A stretch of DNA of 64,000 bases from Gari tellinella (Eukaryota > Mollusca > Bivalvia > Cardiida > Psammobiidae), in contig OV277864.1 in the NCBI GenBank assembly GCA_922989275.2, positions 1-64,000 of the forward strand, read 5' to 3'. Position numbers and translations under genes: made by a program. Shown here one piece after another: positions 34,352-48,345 of this stretch. Position 1 is the stretch's first letter. Every line of letters begins with the position of its first letter. The notes beneath the pieces are model-generated. The model worked only from the letters and a program-made list of their open reading frames with translations, searched no databases and was not told the DNA's origin.

Positions 34352-35343
34352 CTTGAATAGTTGTAGCTATAGCAAGACAATGATGAATTGGATAGAAGTT
34401 TCGCATATTTATACAATAAATCGCAGAGACTGGAAGTCAAAGATGCCAGTGCCATTCTGACACACGAGAATGTAACAGTAGAATGACTGAGTTGACACTT
34501 AGCTAATTAGCACGGGTCGTTAAACAAACAACACCATGCGGTAATCGATATGCAATCATAGCGCGAAACTGATTAGATTAGGATGTTTTCGCAAAGTGTT
34601 TATGAGCGATCATCCATTCATGCATGAACATAATACACAATTGAAAAAAGAAATATTAAATTTTCAACGCTGATGGGTTTGGTCTGAAAACGGCCAAAAA
34701 TTATAATTATTCTAACCATCAACCCGCACACCCATCCCCCATATTTCTCTATAATTTAGTTGTCTTGTAATTGTATCATAATTGTAAATGAAATGTTTAA
34801 ACATATTTATTATAAAATTGTTGTAAAAATGTTTGGAAGTTGTAAAAGCAAAAACATTATATGTACTTGCTAACAGCAGTTTCAGATATTAAGTGAAATG
34901 ATGTTGAGTGTACGTGTGGGGTGGGGGAGGGAGGGTTAATTACCGCGATTACGCTTAAAATGATGATAATGTTAATAAACTCTGTCTTTTGTAAATTCCT
35001 ACTAAATAATATTTAATAACTGGCAGCTGTAGTTGATCTACTTATAAACTATATAGAAGTAGTAGTAGTAATAGTTGTTGTTGTTGTAATTCTGGTGGTA
35101 GTCGTAGTAGTAGCAGCAACATTCATAGAAGTAGTAGTTGTAGTAGTAGTAACAGTAGTATTGTTGCAATTATGGTAGAAGTAGTAGTTGTAGTAGTAGT
35201 AGTAGAAGTAGTAGTAGTAGAAGTAGTAGAAGTTGTAGTAGTAGAAGTAGTAATAGTAGTAGAAATAGTTGTAGTAGTAATAGTAGTAGTAGTAGTAGTA
35301 ATAGTAGTAGTTGATGTTGTTGTTATTTTGGAAGTTGTAGCAA

Positions 35344-35379
<36 letters not shown>

Positions 35380-35610
35380 ATTCAGTAGCAGTAGTAGTTG
35401 TTTTTTTTATAATGTTGGTAGTAGTAGTAGTAGAATCGAATAGGTATTAATAGAGACCGGTAGCTGTTATTGTTAACAATAACTTTGTGGGGTAAGGGAA
35501 TTCTTTGGAATTGTGTTTGTAAACTCTGAGAGATATATCTTTCTAGACATTTGTTGGCTCTGAAAAGGGCCGTTTGTGGAAAACGACTTGCGGTTTATAT
35601 CCATGACTAA

Positions 35611-35943
35611 CTAGTAGTCAGAATCAGAAGAGTACTCCGAATCTGATCCGGAGACAATTTCTACAGACTCGTCAAACATGTCTCTCCGTAGCTGTGCCAC
35701 TTGGTCTGCTTTGATGTAGGCGTAGTCGTAGAACATGTTTCGTGCGCCTTCAACGACTGCCAGCTTCAGGCGAAGATTGTAACGAAAGGCCTTGTTGTTG
35801 CTTCGTTTCGCCATCTTGTAGCGTTTCTGTACGTCTCCAAGCCGCTGGTTCAGCAGAACTATCTGGTCGCAGGCTTTGCGGAAGCGTCGCTCAGCATCAC
35901 AAAGAGTGTGGCGTTTGTCGAGAGATTGGATTCTGGAAGGCAT
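35611..35943 (-). CDS. 110-aa protein, copy 23
   Basis: Unit 23 (35020-36611, 1592 bp). Protein identical; Ala67 GCA. Near 35400 the TTGTTG is fused into a T-run of eight, one base shorter than the similar unit 27, so the microsatellite loses phase. Confidence 0.87.
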   Translation of the reverse strand: MPSRIQSLDKRHTLCDAERRFRKACDQIVLLNQRLGDVQKRYKMAKRSNNKAFRYNLRLKLAVVEGARNMFYDYAYIKADQVAQLRRDMFDESVEIVSGSDSEYSSDSDY

Positions 35944-37197
35944 CTTGAATAGTTGTAGCTATAGCAAGACAATGATGAATTGGATAGAAGTTTCGCATAT
36001 TTATACAATAAATCGCAGAGACTGGAAGTCAAAGATGCCAGTGCCATTCTGACACACGAGAATGTAACAGTAGAATGACTGAGTTGACACTTAGCTAATT
36101 AGCACGGGTCGTTAAACAAACAACACCATGCGGTAATCGATATGCAATCATAGCGCGAAACTGATTAGATTAGGATGTTTTCGCAAAGTGTTTATGAGCG
36201 ATCATCCATTCATGCATGAACATAATACACAATTGAAAAAAGAAATATTAAATTTTCAACGCTGATGGGTTTGGTCTGAAAACGGCCAAAAATTATAATT
36301 ATTCTAACCATCAACCCGCACACCCATCCCCCATATTTCTCTATAATTTAGTTGTCTTGTAATTGTATCATAATTGTAAATGAAATGTTTAAACATATTT
36401 ATTATAAAATTGTTGTAAAAATGTTTGGAAGTTGTAAAAGCAAAAACATTATATGTACTTGCTAACAGCAGTTTCAGATATTAAGTGAAATGATGTTGAG
36501 TGTACGTGTGGGGTGGGGGAGGGAGGGTTAATTACCGCGATTACGCTTAAAATGATGATAATGTTAATAAACTCTGTCTTTTGTAAATTCCTACTAAATA
36601 ATATTTAATAACTGGCAGCTGTAGTTGATCTACTTATAAACTATATAGAAGTAGTAGTAGTAATAGTTGTTGTTGTTGTAATTCTGGTGGTAGTCGTAGT
36701 AGTAGCAGCAACATTCATAGAAGTAGTAGTTGTAGTAGTAGTAACAGTAGTATTGTTGCAATTATGGTAGGAGTAGTAGTTGTAGTAGTAGTAGTAGAAG
36801 TAGTAGTAGTAGAAGTAGTAGAAGTTGTAGTAGTAGAAGTAGTAATAGTAGTAGAAATAGTTGTAGTAGTAATAGTAGTAGTAGTAGTAGTAATAGTAGT
36901 AGTTGATGTTGTTGTTATTTTGGAAGTTGTAGCAATAGTAGTAGTAGTAGTAGTAGTAGTAGTAGATTCAGTAGCAGTAGTAGTTGTTGTTTTTTATAAT
37001 GTTGGTAGTAGTAGTAGTAGAATCGAATAGGTATTAATAGAGACCGGTAGCTGTTATTGTTAACAATAACTTTGTGGGGTAAGGGAATTCTTTGGAATTG
37101 TGTTTGTAAACTCTGAGAGATATATCTTTCTAGACATTTGTTGGCTCTGAAAAGGGCCGTTTGTGGAAAACGACTTGCGGTTTATATCCATGACTAA

Positions 37198-37530
37198 CTA
37201 GTAGTCAGAATCAGAAGAGTACTCCGAATCTGATCCGGAGACAATTTCTACAGACTCGTCAAACATGTCTCTCCGTAGCTGTGCCACTTGGTCTGCTTTG
37301 ATGTAGGCGTAGTCGTAGAACATGTTTCGCGCGCCTTCAACGACTGCCAGCTTCAGGCGAAGATTGTAACGAAAGGCCTTGTTGTTGCTTCGTTTCGCCA
37401 TCTTGTAGCGTTTCTGTACGTCTCCAAGCCGCTGGTTCAGCAGAACTATCTGGTCGCAGGCTTTGCGGAAGCGTCGCTCAGCATCACAAAGAGTGTGGCG
37501 TTTGTCGAGAGATTGGATTCTGGAAGGCAT
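37198..37530 (-). CDS. 110-aa protein, copy 24
   Basis: Unit 24 (36612-38198, 1587 bp). Protein identical; Ala67 GCG. An A to G in the microsatellite (near 36770) and a TAG run two triplets short are both shared with unit 28. Confidence 0.87.
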   Translation of the reverse strand: MPSRIQSLDKRHTLCDAERRFRKACDQIVLLNQRLGDVQKRYKMAKRSNNKAFRYNLRLKLAVVEGARNMFYDYAYIKADQVAQLRRDMFDESVEIVSGSDSEYSSDSDY

Positions 37531-38522
37531 CTTGAATAGTTGTAGCTATAGCAAGACAATGATGAATTGGATAGAAGTTTCGCATATTTATACAATAAAT
37601 CGCAGAGACTGGAAGTCAAAGATGCCAGTGCCATTCTGACACACGAGAATGTAACAGTAGAATGACTGAGTTGACACTTAGCTAATTAGCACGGGTCGTT
37701 AAACAAACAACACCATGCGGTAATCGATATGCAATCATAGCGCGAAACTGATTAGATTAGGATGTTTTCGCAAAGTGTTTATGAGCGATCATCCATTCAT
37801 GCATGAACATAATACACAATTGAAAAAAGAAATATTAAATTTTCAACGCTGATGGGTTTGGTCTGAAAACGGCCAAAAATTATAATTATTCTAACCATCA
37901 ACCCGCACACCCATCCCCCATATTTCTCTATAATTTAGTTGTCTTGTAATTGTATCATAATTGTAAATGAAATGTTTAAACATATTTATTATAAAATTGT
38001 TGTAAAAATGTTTGGAAGTTGTAAAAGCAAAAACATTATATGTACTTGCTAACAGCAGTTTCAGATATTAAGTGAAATGATGTTGAGTGTACGTGTGGGG
38101 TGGGGGAGGGAGGGTTAATTACCGCGATTACGCTTAAAATGATGATAATGTTAATAAACTCTGTCTTTTGTAAATTCCTACTAAATAATATTTAATAACT
38201 GGCAGCTGTAGTTGATCTACTTATAAACTATATAGAAGTAGTAGTAGTAATAGTTGTTGTTGTTGTAATTCTGGTGGTAGTCGTAGTAGTAGTAGCAACA
38301 TTCATAGAAGTAGTAGTTGTAGTAGTAGTAACAGTAGTATTGTTGCAATTATGGTAGAAGTAGTAGTTGTAGTAGTAGTAGTAGAAGTAGTAGTAGTAGA
38401 AGTAGTAGAAGTTGTAGTAGTAGAAGTAGTAATAGTAGTAGAAATAGTTGTAGTAGTAATAGTAGTAGTAGTAGTAGTAATAGTAGTAGTTGATGTTGTT
38501 GTTATTTTGGAAGTTGTAGCAA

Positions 38523-38561
<39 letters not shown>

Positions 38562-38793
38562 ATTCAGTAGCAGTAGTAGTTGTTGTTTTTTATAATGTTG
38601 ATAGTAGTAGTAGTAGAATCGAATAGGTATTAATAGAGACCGGTAGCTGTTATTGTTAACAATAACTTTGTGGGGTAAGGGAATTCTTTGGAATTGTGTT
38701 TGTAAACTCTGAGAGATATATCTTTCTAGACATTTGTTGGCTCTGAAAAGGGCCGTTTGTGGAAAACGACTTGCGGTTTATATCCATGACTAA

Positions 38794-39126
38794 CTAGTAG
38801 TCAGAATCAGAAGAGTACTCCGAATCTGATCCGGAGACAATTTCTACAGACTCGTCAAACATGTCTCTCCGTAGCTGTGCCACTTGGTCTGCTTTGATGT
38901 AGGCGTAGTCGTAGAACATGTTTCGTGCGCCTTCAACGACTGCCAGCTTCAGGCGAAGATTGTAACGAAAGGCCTTGTTGTTGCTTCGTTTCGCCATCTT
39001 GTAGCGTTTCTGTACGTCTCCAAGCCGCTGGTTCAGCAGAACTATCTGGTCGCAGGCTTTGCGGAAGCGTCGCTCAGCATCACAAAGAGTGTGGCGTTTG
39101 TCGAGAGATTGGATTCTGGAAGGCAT
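38794..39126 (-). CDS. 110-aa protein, copy 25
   Basis: Unit 25 (38199-39794, 1596 bp). Protein identical; Ala67 GCA (38926). G to A near 38601 is shared with unit 30, which carries the other Ala67 form, so the two markers have recombined. Confidence 0.87.
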   Translation of the reverse strand: MPSRIQSLDKRHTLCDAERRFRKACDQIVLLNQRLGDVQKRYKMAKRSNNKAFRYNLRLKLAVVEGARNMFYDYAYIKADQVAQLRRDMFDESVEIVSGSDSEYSSDSDY

Positions 39127-40118
39127 CTTGAATAGTTGTAGCTATAGCAAGACAATGATGAATTGGATAGAAGTTTCGCATATTTATACAATAAATCGCA
39201 GAGACTGGAAGTCAAAGATGCCAGTGCCATTCTGACACACGAGAATGTAACAGTAGAATGACTGAGTTGACACTTAGCTAATTAGCACGGGTCGTTAAAC
39301 AAACAACACCATGCGGTAATCGATATGCAATCATAGCGCGAAACTGATTAGATTAGGATGTTTTCGCAAAGTGTTTATGAGCGATCATCCATTCATGCAT
39401 GAACATAATACACAATTGAAAAAAGAAATATTAAATTTTCAACGCTGATGGGTTTGGTCTGAAAACGGCCAAAAATTATAATTATTCTAACCATCAACCC
39501 GCACACCCATCCCCCATATTTCTCTATAATTTAGTTGTCTTGTAATTGTATCATAATTGTAAATGAAATGTTTAAACATATTTATTATAAAATTGTTGTA
39601 AAAATGTTTGGAAGTTGTAAAAGCAAAAACATTATATGTACTTGCTAACAGCAGTTTCAGATATTAAGTGAAATGATGTTGAGTGTACGTGTGGGGTGGG
39701 GGAGGGAGGGTTAATTACCGCGATTACGCTTAAAATGATGATAATGTTAATAAACTCTGTCTTTTGTAAATTCCTACTAAATAATATTTAATAACTGGCA
39801 GCTGTAGTTGATCTACTTATAAACTATATAGAAGTAGTAGTAGTAATAGTTGTTGTTGTTGTAATTCTGGTGGTAGTCGTAGTAGTAGTAGCAACATTCA
39901 TAGAAGTAGTAGTTGTAGTAGTAGTAACAGTAGTATTGTTGCAATTATGGTAGAAGTAGTAGTTGTAGTAGTAGTAGTAGAAGTAGTAGTAGTAGAAGTA
40001 GTAGAAGTTGTAGTAGTAGAAGTAGTAATAATAGTAGAAATAGTTGTAGTAGTAATAGTAGTAGTAGTAGTAGTAATAGTAGTAGTTGATGTTGTTGTTA
40101 TTTTGGAAGTTGTAGCAA

Positions 40119-40158
<40 letters not shown>

Positions 40159-40389
40159 TTCAGTAGCAGTAGTAGTTGTTGTTTTTTATAATGTTGGTAG
40201 TAGTAGTAGTAGAATCGAATAGGTATTAATAGAGACCGGTAGCTGTTATTGTTAACAATAACTTTGTGGGGTAAGGGAATTCTTTGGAATTGTGTTTGTA
40301 AACTCTGAGAGATATATCTTTCTAGACATTTGTTGGCTCTGAAAAGGGCCGTTTGTGGAAAACGACTTGCGGTTTATATCCATGACTAA

Positions 40390-40722
40390 CTAGTAGTCAG
40401 AATCAGAAGAGTACTCCGAATCTGATCCGGAGACAATTTCTACAGACTCGTCAAACATGTCTCTCCGTAGCTGTGCCACTTGGTCTGCTTTGATGTAGGC
40501 GTAGTCGTAGAACATGTTTCGCGCGCCTTCAACGACTGCCAGCTTCAGGCGAAGATTGTAACGAAAGGCCTTGTTGTTGCTTCGTTTCGCCATCTTGTAG
40601 CGTTTCTGTACGTCTCCAAGCCGCTGGTTCAGCAGAACTATCTGGTCGCAGGCTTTGCGGAAGCGTCGCTCAGCATCACAAAGAGTGTGGCGTTTGTCGA
40701 GAGATTGGATTCTGGAAGGCAT
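40390..40722 (-). CDS. 110-aa protein, copy 26
   Basis: Unit 26 (39795-41390, 1596 bp). Protein identical; carries the unit 21 microsatellite markers but differs from it in having TAG instead of CAG near 39890. Confidence 0.87.
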   Translation of the reverse strand: MPSRIQSLDKRHTLCDAERRFRKACDQIVLLNQRLGDVQKRYKMAKRSNNKAFRYNLRLKLAVVEGARNMFYDYAYIKADQVAQLRRDMFDESVEIVSGSDSEYSSDSDY

Positions 40723-41714
40723 CTTGAATAGTTGTAGCTATAGCAAGACAATGATGAATTGGATAGAAGTTTCGCATATTTATACAATAAATCGCAGAGA
40801 CTGGAAGTCAAAGATGCCAGTGCCATTCTGACACACGAGAATGTAACAGTAGAATGACTGAGTTGACACTTAGCTAATTAGCACGGGTCGTTAAACAAAC
40901 AACACCATGCGGTAATCGATATGCAATCATAGCGCGAAACTGATTAGATTAGGATGTTTTCGCAAAGTGTTTATGAGCGATCATCCATTCATGCATGAAC
41001 ATAATACACAATTGAAAAAAGAAATATTAAATTTTCAACGCTGATGGGTTTGGTCTGAAAACGGCCAAAAATTATAATTATTCTAACCATCAACCCGCAC
41101 ACCCATCCCCCATATTTCTCTATAATTTAGTTGTCTTGTAATTGTATCATAATTGTAAATGAAATGTTTAAACATATTTATTATAAAATTGTTGTAAAAA
41201 TGTTTGGAAGTTGTAAAAGCAAAAACATTATATGTACTTGCTAACAGCAGTTTCAGATATTAAGTGAAATGATGTTGAGTGTACGTGTGGGGTGGGGGAG
41301 GGAGGGTTAATTACCGCGATTACGCTTAAAATGATGATAATGTTAATAAACTCTGTCTTTTGTAAATTCCTACTAAATAATATTTAATAACTGGCAGCTG
41401 TAGTTGATCTACTTATAAACTATATAGAAGTAGTAGTAGTAATAGTTGTTGTTGTTGTAATTCTGGTGGTAGTCGTAGTAGTAGCAGCAACATTCATAGA
41501 AGTAGTAGTTGTAGTAGTAGTAACAGTAGTATTGTTGCAATTATGGTAGAAGTAGTAGTTGTAGTAGTAGTAGTAGAAGTAGTAGTAGTAGAAGTAGTAG
41601 AAGTTGTAGTAGTAGAAGTAGTAATAGTAGTAGAAATAGTTGTAGTAGTAATAGTAGTAGTAGTAGTAGTAATAGTAGTAGTTGATGTTGTTGTTATTTT
41701 GGAAGTTGTAGCAA

Positions 41715-41750
<36 letters not shown>

Positions 41751-41982
41751 ATTCAGTAGCAGTAGTAGTTGTTTTTTTTTATAATGTTGGTAGTAGTAGT
41801 AGTAGAATCGAATAGGTATTAATAGAGACCGGTAGCTGTTATTGTTAACAATAACTTTGTGGGGTAAGGGAATTCTTTGGAATTGTGTTTGTAAACTCTG
41901 AGAGATATATCTTTCTAGACATTTGTTGGCTCTGAAAAGGGCCGTTTGTGGAAAACGACTTGCGGTTTATATCCATGACTAA

Positions 41983-42315
41983 CTAGTAGTCAGAATCAGA
42001 AGAGTACTCCGAATCTGATCCGGAGACAATTTCTACAGACTCGTCAAACATGTCTCTCCGTAGCTGTGCCACTTGGTCTGCTTTGATGTAGGCGTAGTCG
42101 TAGAACATGTTTCGTGCGCCTTCAACGACTGCCAGCTTCAGGCGAAGATTGTAACGAAAGGCCTTGTTGTTGCTTCGTTTCGCCATCTTGTAGCGTTTCT
42201 GTACGTCTCCAAGCCGCTGGTTCAGCAGAACTATCTGGTCGCAGGCTTTGCGGAAGCGTCGCTCAGCATCACAAAGAGTGTGGCGTTTGTCGAGAGATTG
42301 GATTCTGGAAGGCAT
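41983..42315 (-). CDS. 110-aa protein, copy 27
   Basis: Unit 27 (41391-42983, 1593 bp). Protein identical; Ala67 GCA. The T-run near 41772 resembles unit 23 but has one more T. Confidence 0.87.
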   Translation of the reverse strand: MPSRIQSLDKRHTLCDAERRFRKACDQIVLLNQRLGDVQKRYKMAKRSNNKAFRYNLRLKLAVVEGARNMFYDYAYIKADQVAQLRRDMFDESVEIVSGSDSEYSSDSDY

Positions 42316-43569
42316 CTTGAATAGTTGTAGCTATAGCAAGACAATGATGAATTGGATAGAAGTTTCGCATATTTATACAATAAATCGCAGAGACTGGAAG
42401 TCAAAGATGCCAGTGCCATTCTGACACACGAGAATGTAACAGTAGAATGACTGAGTTGACACTTAGCTAATTAGCACGGGTCGTTAAACAAACAACACCA
42501 TGCGGTAATCGATATGCAATCATAGCGCGAAACTGATTAGATTAGGATGTTTTCGCAAAGTGTTTATGAGCGATCATCCATTCATGCATGAACATAATAC
42601 ACAATTGAAAAAAGAAATATTAAATTTTCAACGCTGATGGGTTTGGTCTGAAAACGGCCAAAAATTATAATTATTCTAACCATCAACCCGCACACCCATC
42701 CCCCATATTTCTCTATAATTTAGTTGTCTTGTAATTGTATCATAATTGTAAATGAAATGTTTAAACATATTTATTATAAAATTGTTGTAAAAATGTTTGG
42801 AAGTTGTAAAAGCAAAAACATTATATGTACTTGCTAACAGCAGTTTCAGATATTAAGTGAAATGATGTTGAGTGTACGTGTGGGGTGGGGGAGGGAGGGT
42901 TAATTACCGCGATTACGCTTAAAATGATGATAATGTTAATAAACTCTGTCTTTTGTAAATTCCTACTAAATAATATTTAATAACTGGCAGCTGTAGTTGA
43001 TCTACTTATAAACTATATAGAAGTAGTAGTAGTAATAGTTGTTGTTGTTGTAATTCTGGTGGTAGTCGTAGTAGTAGCAGCAACATTCATAGAAGTAGTA
43101 GTTGTAGTAGTAGTAACAGTAGTATTGTTGCAATTATGGTAGGAGTAGTAGTTGTAGTAGTAGTAGTAGAAGTAGTAGTAGTAGAAGTAGTAGAAGTTGT
43201 AGTAGTAGAAGTAGTAATAGTAGTAGAAATAGTTGTAGTAGTAATAGTAGTAGTAGTAGTAGTAATAGTAGTAGTTGATGTTGTTGTTATTTTGGAAGTT
43301 GTAGCAATAGTAGTAGTAGTAGTAGTAGTAGTAGTAGATTCAGTAGCAGTAGTAGTTGTTGTTTTTTATAATGTTGGTAGTAGTAGTAGTAGAATCGAAT
43401 AGGTATTAATAGAGACCGGTAGCTGTTATTGTTAACAATAACTTTGTGGGGTAAGGGAATTCTTTGGAATTGTGTTTGTAAACTCTGAGAGATATATCTT
43501 TCTAGACATTTGTTGGCTCTGAAAAGGGCCGTTTGTGGAAAACGACTTGCGGTTTATATCCATGACTAA

Positions 43570-43902
43570 CTAGTAGTCAGAATCAGAAGAGTACTCCGAA
43601 TCTGATCCGGAGACAATTTCTACAGACTCGTCAAACATGTCTCTCCGTAGCTGTGCCACTTGGTCTGCTTTGATGTAGGCGTAGTCGTAGAACATGTTTC
43701 GCGCGCCTTCAACGACTGCCAGCTTCAGGCGAAGATTGTAACGAAAGGCCTTGTTGTTGCTTCGTTTCGCCATCTTGTAGCGTTTCTGTACGTCTCCAAG
43801 CCGCTGGTTCAGCAGAACTATCTGGTCGCAGGCTTTGCGGAAGCGTCGCTCAGCATCACAAAGAGTGTGGCGTTTGTCGAGAGATTGGATTCTGGAAGGC
43901 AT
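43570..43902 (-). CDS. 110-aa protein, copy 28
   Basis: Unit 28 (42984-44570, 1587 bp). Protein identical; shares the A to G marker and length with unit 24. Confidence 0.87.
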   Translation of the reverse strand: MPSRIQSLDKRHTLCDAERRFRKACDQIVLLNQRLGDVQKRYKMAKRSNNKAFRYNLRLKLAVVEGARNMFYDYAYIKADQVAQLRRDMFDESVEIVSGSDSEYSSDSDY

Positions 43903-44894
43903 CTTGAATAGTTGTAGCTATAGCAAGACAATGATGAATTGGATAGAAGTTTCGCATATTTATACAATAAATCGCAGAGACTGGAAGTCAAAGATGCCAG
44001 TGCCATTCTGACACACGAGAATGTAACAGTAGAATGACTGAGTTGACACTTAGCTAATTAGCACGGGTCGTTAAACAAACAACACCATGCGGTAATCGAT
44101 ATGCAATCATAGCGCGAAACTGATTAGATTAGGATGTTTTCGCAAAGTGTTTATGAGCGATCATCCATTCATGCATGAACATAATACACAATTGAAAAAA
44201 GAAATATTAAATTTTCAACGCTGATGGGTTTGGTCTGAAAACGGCCAAAAATTATAATTATTCTAACCATCAACCCGCACACCCATCCCCCATATTTCTC
44301 TATAATTTAGTTGTCTTGTAATTGTATCATAATTGTAAATGAAATGTTTAAACATATTTATTATAAAATTGTTGTAAAAATGTTTGGAAGTTGTAAAAGC
44401 AAAAACATTATATGTACTTGCTAACAGCAGTTTCAGATATTAAGTGAAATGATGTTGAGTGTACGTGTGGGGTGGGGGAGGGAGGGTTAATTACCGCGAT
44501 TACGCTTAAAATGATGATAATGTTAATAAACTCTGTCTTTTGTAAATTCCTACTAAATAATATTTAATAACTGGCAGCTGTAGTTGATCTACTTATAAAC
44601 TATATAGAAGTAGTAGTAGTAATAGTTGTTGTTGTTGTAATTCTGGTGGTAGTCGTAGTAGTAGTAGCAACATTCATAGAAGTAGTAGTTGTAGTAGTAG
44701 TAACAGTAGTATTGTTGCAATTATGGTAGAAGTAGTAGTTGTAGTAGTAGTAGTAGAAGTAGTAGTAGTAGAAGTAGTAGAAGTTGTAGTAGTAGAAGTA
44801 GTAATAGTAGTAGAAATAGTTGTAGTAGTAATAGTAGTAGTAGTAGTAGTAATAGTAGTAGTTGATGTTGTTGTTATTTTGGAAGTTGTAGCAA

Positions 44895-44933
<39 letters not shown>

Positions 44934-45165
44934 ATTCAGTAGCAGTAGTAGTTGTTGTTTTTTATAATGTTGGTAGTAGTAGTAGTAGAATCGAATAGGT
45001 ATTAATAGAGACCGGTAGCTGTTATTGTTAACAATAACTTTGTGGGGTAAGGGAATTCTTTGGAATTGTGTTTGTAAACTCTGAGAGATATATCTTTCTA
45101 GACATTTGTTGGCTCTGAAAAGGGCCGTTTGTGGAAAACGACTTGCGGTTTATATCCATGACTAA

Positions 45166-45498
45166 CTAGTAGTCAGAATCAGAAGAGTACTCCGAATCTG
45201 ATCCGGAGACAATTTCTACAGACTCGTCAAACATGTCTCTCCGTAGCTGTGCCACTTGGTCTGCTTTGATGTAGGCGTAGTCGTAGAACATGTTTCGTGC
45301 GCCTTCAACGACTGCCAGCTTCAGGCGAAGATTGTAACGAAAGGCCTTGTTGTTGCTTCGTTTCGCCATCTTGTAGCGTTTCTGTACGTCTCCAAGCCGC
45401 TGGTTCAGCAGAACTATCTGGTCGCAGGCTTTGCGGAAGCGTCGCTCAGCATCACAAAGAGTGTGGCGTTTGTCGAGAGATTGGATTCTGGAAGGCAT
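45166..45498 (-). CDS. 110-aa protein, copy 29
   Basis: Unit 29 (44571-46166, 1596 bp). Protein identical; Ala67 GCA. An A to G at about 45533, in the predicted 5' UTR/initiator region, is shared with unit 31. Private spacer changes at about 45941 and 46127. Confidence 0.87.
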   Translation of the reverse strand: MPSRIQSLDKRHTLCDAERRFRKACDQIVLLNQRLGDVQKRYKMAKRSNNKAFRYNLRLKLAVVEGARNMFYDYAYIKADQVAQLRRDMFDESVEIVSGSDSEYSSDSDY

Positions 45499-46490
45499 CT
45501 TGAATAGTTGTAGCTATAGCAAGACAATGATGGATTGGATAGAAGTTTCGCATATTTATACAATAAATCGCAGAGACTGGAAGTCAAAGATGCCAGTGCC
45601 ATTCTGACACACGAGAATGTAACAGTAGAATGACTGAGTTGACACTTAGCTAATTAGCACGGGTCGTTAAACAAACAACACCATGCGGTAATCGATATGC
45701 AATCATAGCGCGAAACTGATTAGATTAGGATGTTTTCGCAAAGTGTTTATGAGCGATCATCCATTCATGCATGAACATAATACACAATTGAAAAAAGAAA
45801 TATTAAATTTTCAACGCTGATGGGTTTGGTCTGAAAACGGCCAAAAATTATAATTATTCTAACCATCAACCCGCACACCCATCCCCCATATTTCTCTATA
45901 ATTTAGTTGTCTTGTAATTGTATCATAATTGTAAATGAAACGTTTAAACATATTTATTATAAAATTGTTGTAAAAATGTTTGGAAGTTGTAAAAGCAAAA
46001 ACATTATATGTACTTGCTAACAGCAGTTTCAGATATTAAGTGAAATGATGTTGAGTGTACGTGTGGGGTGGGGGAGGGAGGGTTAATTACCGCGATTACG
46101 CTTAAAATGATGATAATGTTAATAAACCCTGTCTTTTGTAAATTCCTACTAAATAATATTTAATAACTGGCAGCTGTAGTTGATCTACTTATAAACTATA
46201 TAGAAGTAGTAGTAGTAATAGTTGTTGTTGTTGTAATTCTGGTGGTAGTCGTAGTAGTAGCAGCAACATTCATAGAAGTAGTAGTTGTAGTAGTAGTAAC
46301 AGTAGTATTGTTGCAATTATGGTAGAAGTAGTAGTTGTAGTAGTAGTAGTAGAAGTAGTAGTAGTAGAAGTAGTAGAAGTTGTAGTAGTAGAAGTAGTAA
46401 TAGTAGTAGAAATAGTTGTAGTAGTAATAGTAGTAGTAGTAGTAGTAATAGTAGTAGTTGATGTTGTTGTTATTTTGGAAGTTGTAGCAA

Positions 46491-46526
<36 letters not shown>

Positions 46527-46758
46527 ATTCAGTAGCAGTAGTAGTTGTTGTTTTTTATAATGTTGATAGTAGTAGTAGTAGAATCGAATAGGTATTAATA
46601 GAGACCGGTAGCTGTTATTGTTAACAATAACTTTGTGGGGTAAGGGAATTCTTTGGAATTGTGTTTGTAAACTCTGAGAGATATATCTTTCTAGACATTT
46701 GTTGGCTCTGAAAAGGGCCGTTTGTGGAAAACGACTTGCGGTTTATATCCATGACTAA

Positions 46759-47091
46759 CTAGTAGTCAGAATCAGAAGAGTACTCCGAATCTGATCCGGA
46801 GACAATTTCTACAGACTCGTCAAACATGTCTCTCCGTAGCTGTGCCACTTGGTCTGCTTTGATGTAGGCGTAGTCGTAGAACATGTTTCGCGCGCCTTCA
46901 ACGACTGCCAGCTTCAGGCGAAGATTGTAACGAAAGGCCTTGTTGTTGCTTCGTTTCGCCATCTTGTAGCGTTTCTGTACGTCTCCAAGCCGCTGGTTCA
47001 GCAGAACTATCTGGTCGCAGGCTTTGCGGAAGCGTCGCTCAGCATCACAAAGAGTGTGGCGTTTGTCGAGAGATTGGATTCTGGAAGGCAT
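46759..47091 (-). CDS. 110-aa protein, copy 30
   Basis: Unit 30 (46167-47759, 1593 bp). Protein identical; Ala67 GCG, the last copy with this form. G to A near 46566 as in unit 25. Confidence 0.87.
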   Translation of the reverse strand: MPSRIQSLDKRHTLCDAERRFRKACDQIVLLNQRLGDVQKRYKMAKRSNNKAFRYNLRLKLAVVEGARNMFYDYAYIKADQVAQLRRDMFDESVEIVSGSDSEYSSDSDY

Positions 47092-48345
47092 CTTGAATAG
47101 TTGTAGCTATAGCAAGACAATGATGAATTGGATAGAAGTTTCGCATATTTATACAATAAATCGCAGAGACTGGAAGTCAAAGATGCCAGTGCCATTCTGA
47201 CACACGAGAATGTAACAGTAGAATGACTGAGTTGACACTTAGCTAATTAGCACGGGTCGTTAAACAAACAACACCATGCGGTAATCGATATGCAATCATA
47301 GCGCGAAACTGATTAGATTAGGATGTTTTCGCAAAGTGTTTATGAGCGATCATCCATTCATGCATGAACATAATACACAATTGAAAAAAGAAATATTAAA
47401 TTTTCAACGCTGATGGGTTTGGTCTGAAAACGGCCAAAAATTATAATTATTCTAACCATCAACCCGCACACCCATCCCCCATATTTCTCTATAATTTAGT
47501 TGTCTTGTAATTGTATCATAATTGTAAATGAAATGTTTAAACATATTTATTATAAAATTGTTGTAAAAATGTTTGGAAGTTGTAAAAGCAAAAACATTAT
47601 ATGTACTTGCTAACAGCAGTTTCAGATATTAAGTGAAATGATGTTGAGTGTACGTGTGGGGTGGGGGAGGGAGGGTTAATTACCGCGATTACGCTTAAAA
47701 TGATGATAATGTTAATAAACTCTGTCTTTTGTAAATTCCTACTAAATAATATTTAATAACTGGCAGCTGTAGTTGATCTACTTATAAACTATATAGAAGT
47801 AGTAGTAGTAATAGTTGTTGTTGTTGTAATTCTGGTGGTAGTCGTAGTAGTAGTAGCAACATTCATAGAAGTAGTAGTTGTAGTAGTAGTAACAGTAGTA
47901 TTGTTGCAATTATGGTAGAAGTAGTAGTTGTAGTAGTAGTAGTAGAAGTAGTAGTAGTAGAAGTAGTAGAAGTTGTAGTAGTAGAAGTAGTAATAGTAGT
48001 AGAAATAGTTGTAGTAGTAATAGTAGTAGTAGTAGTAGTAATAGTAGTAGTTGATGTTGTTGTTATTTTGGAAGTTGTAGCAATAGTAGTAGTAGTAGTA
48101 GTAGTAGTAGTAGATTCAGTAGCAGTAGTAGTTGTTGTTTTTTATAATGTTGGTAGTAGTAGTAGTAGAATCGAATAGGTATTAATAGAGACCGGTAGCT
48201 GTTATTGTTAACAATAACTTTGTGGGGTAAGGGAATTCTTTGGAATTGTGTTTGTAAACTCTGAGAGATATATCTTTCTAGACATTTGTTGGCTCTGAAA
48301 AGGGCCGTTTGTGGAAAACGACTTGCGGTTTATATCCATGACTAA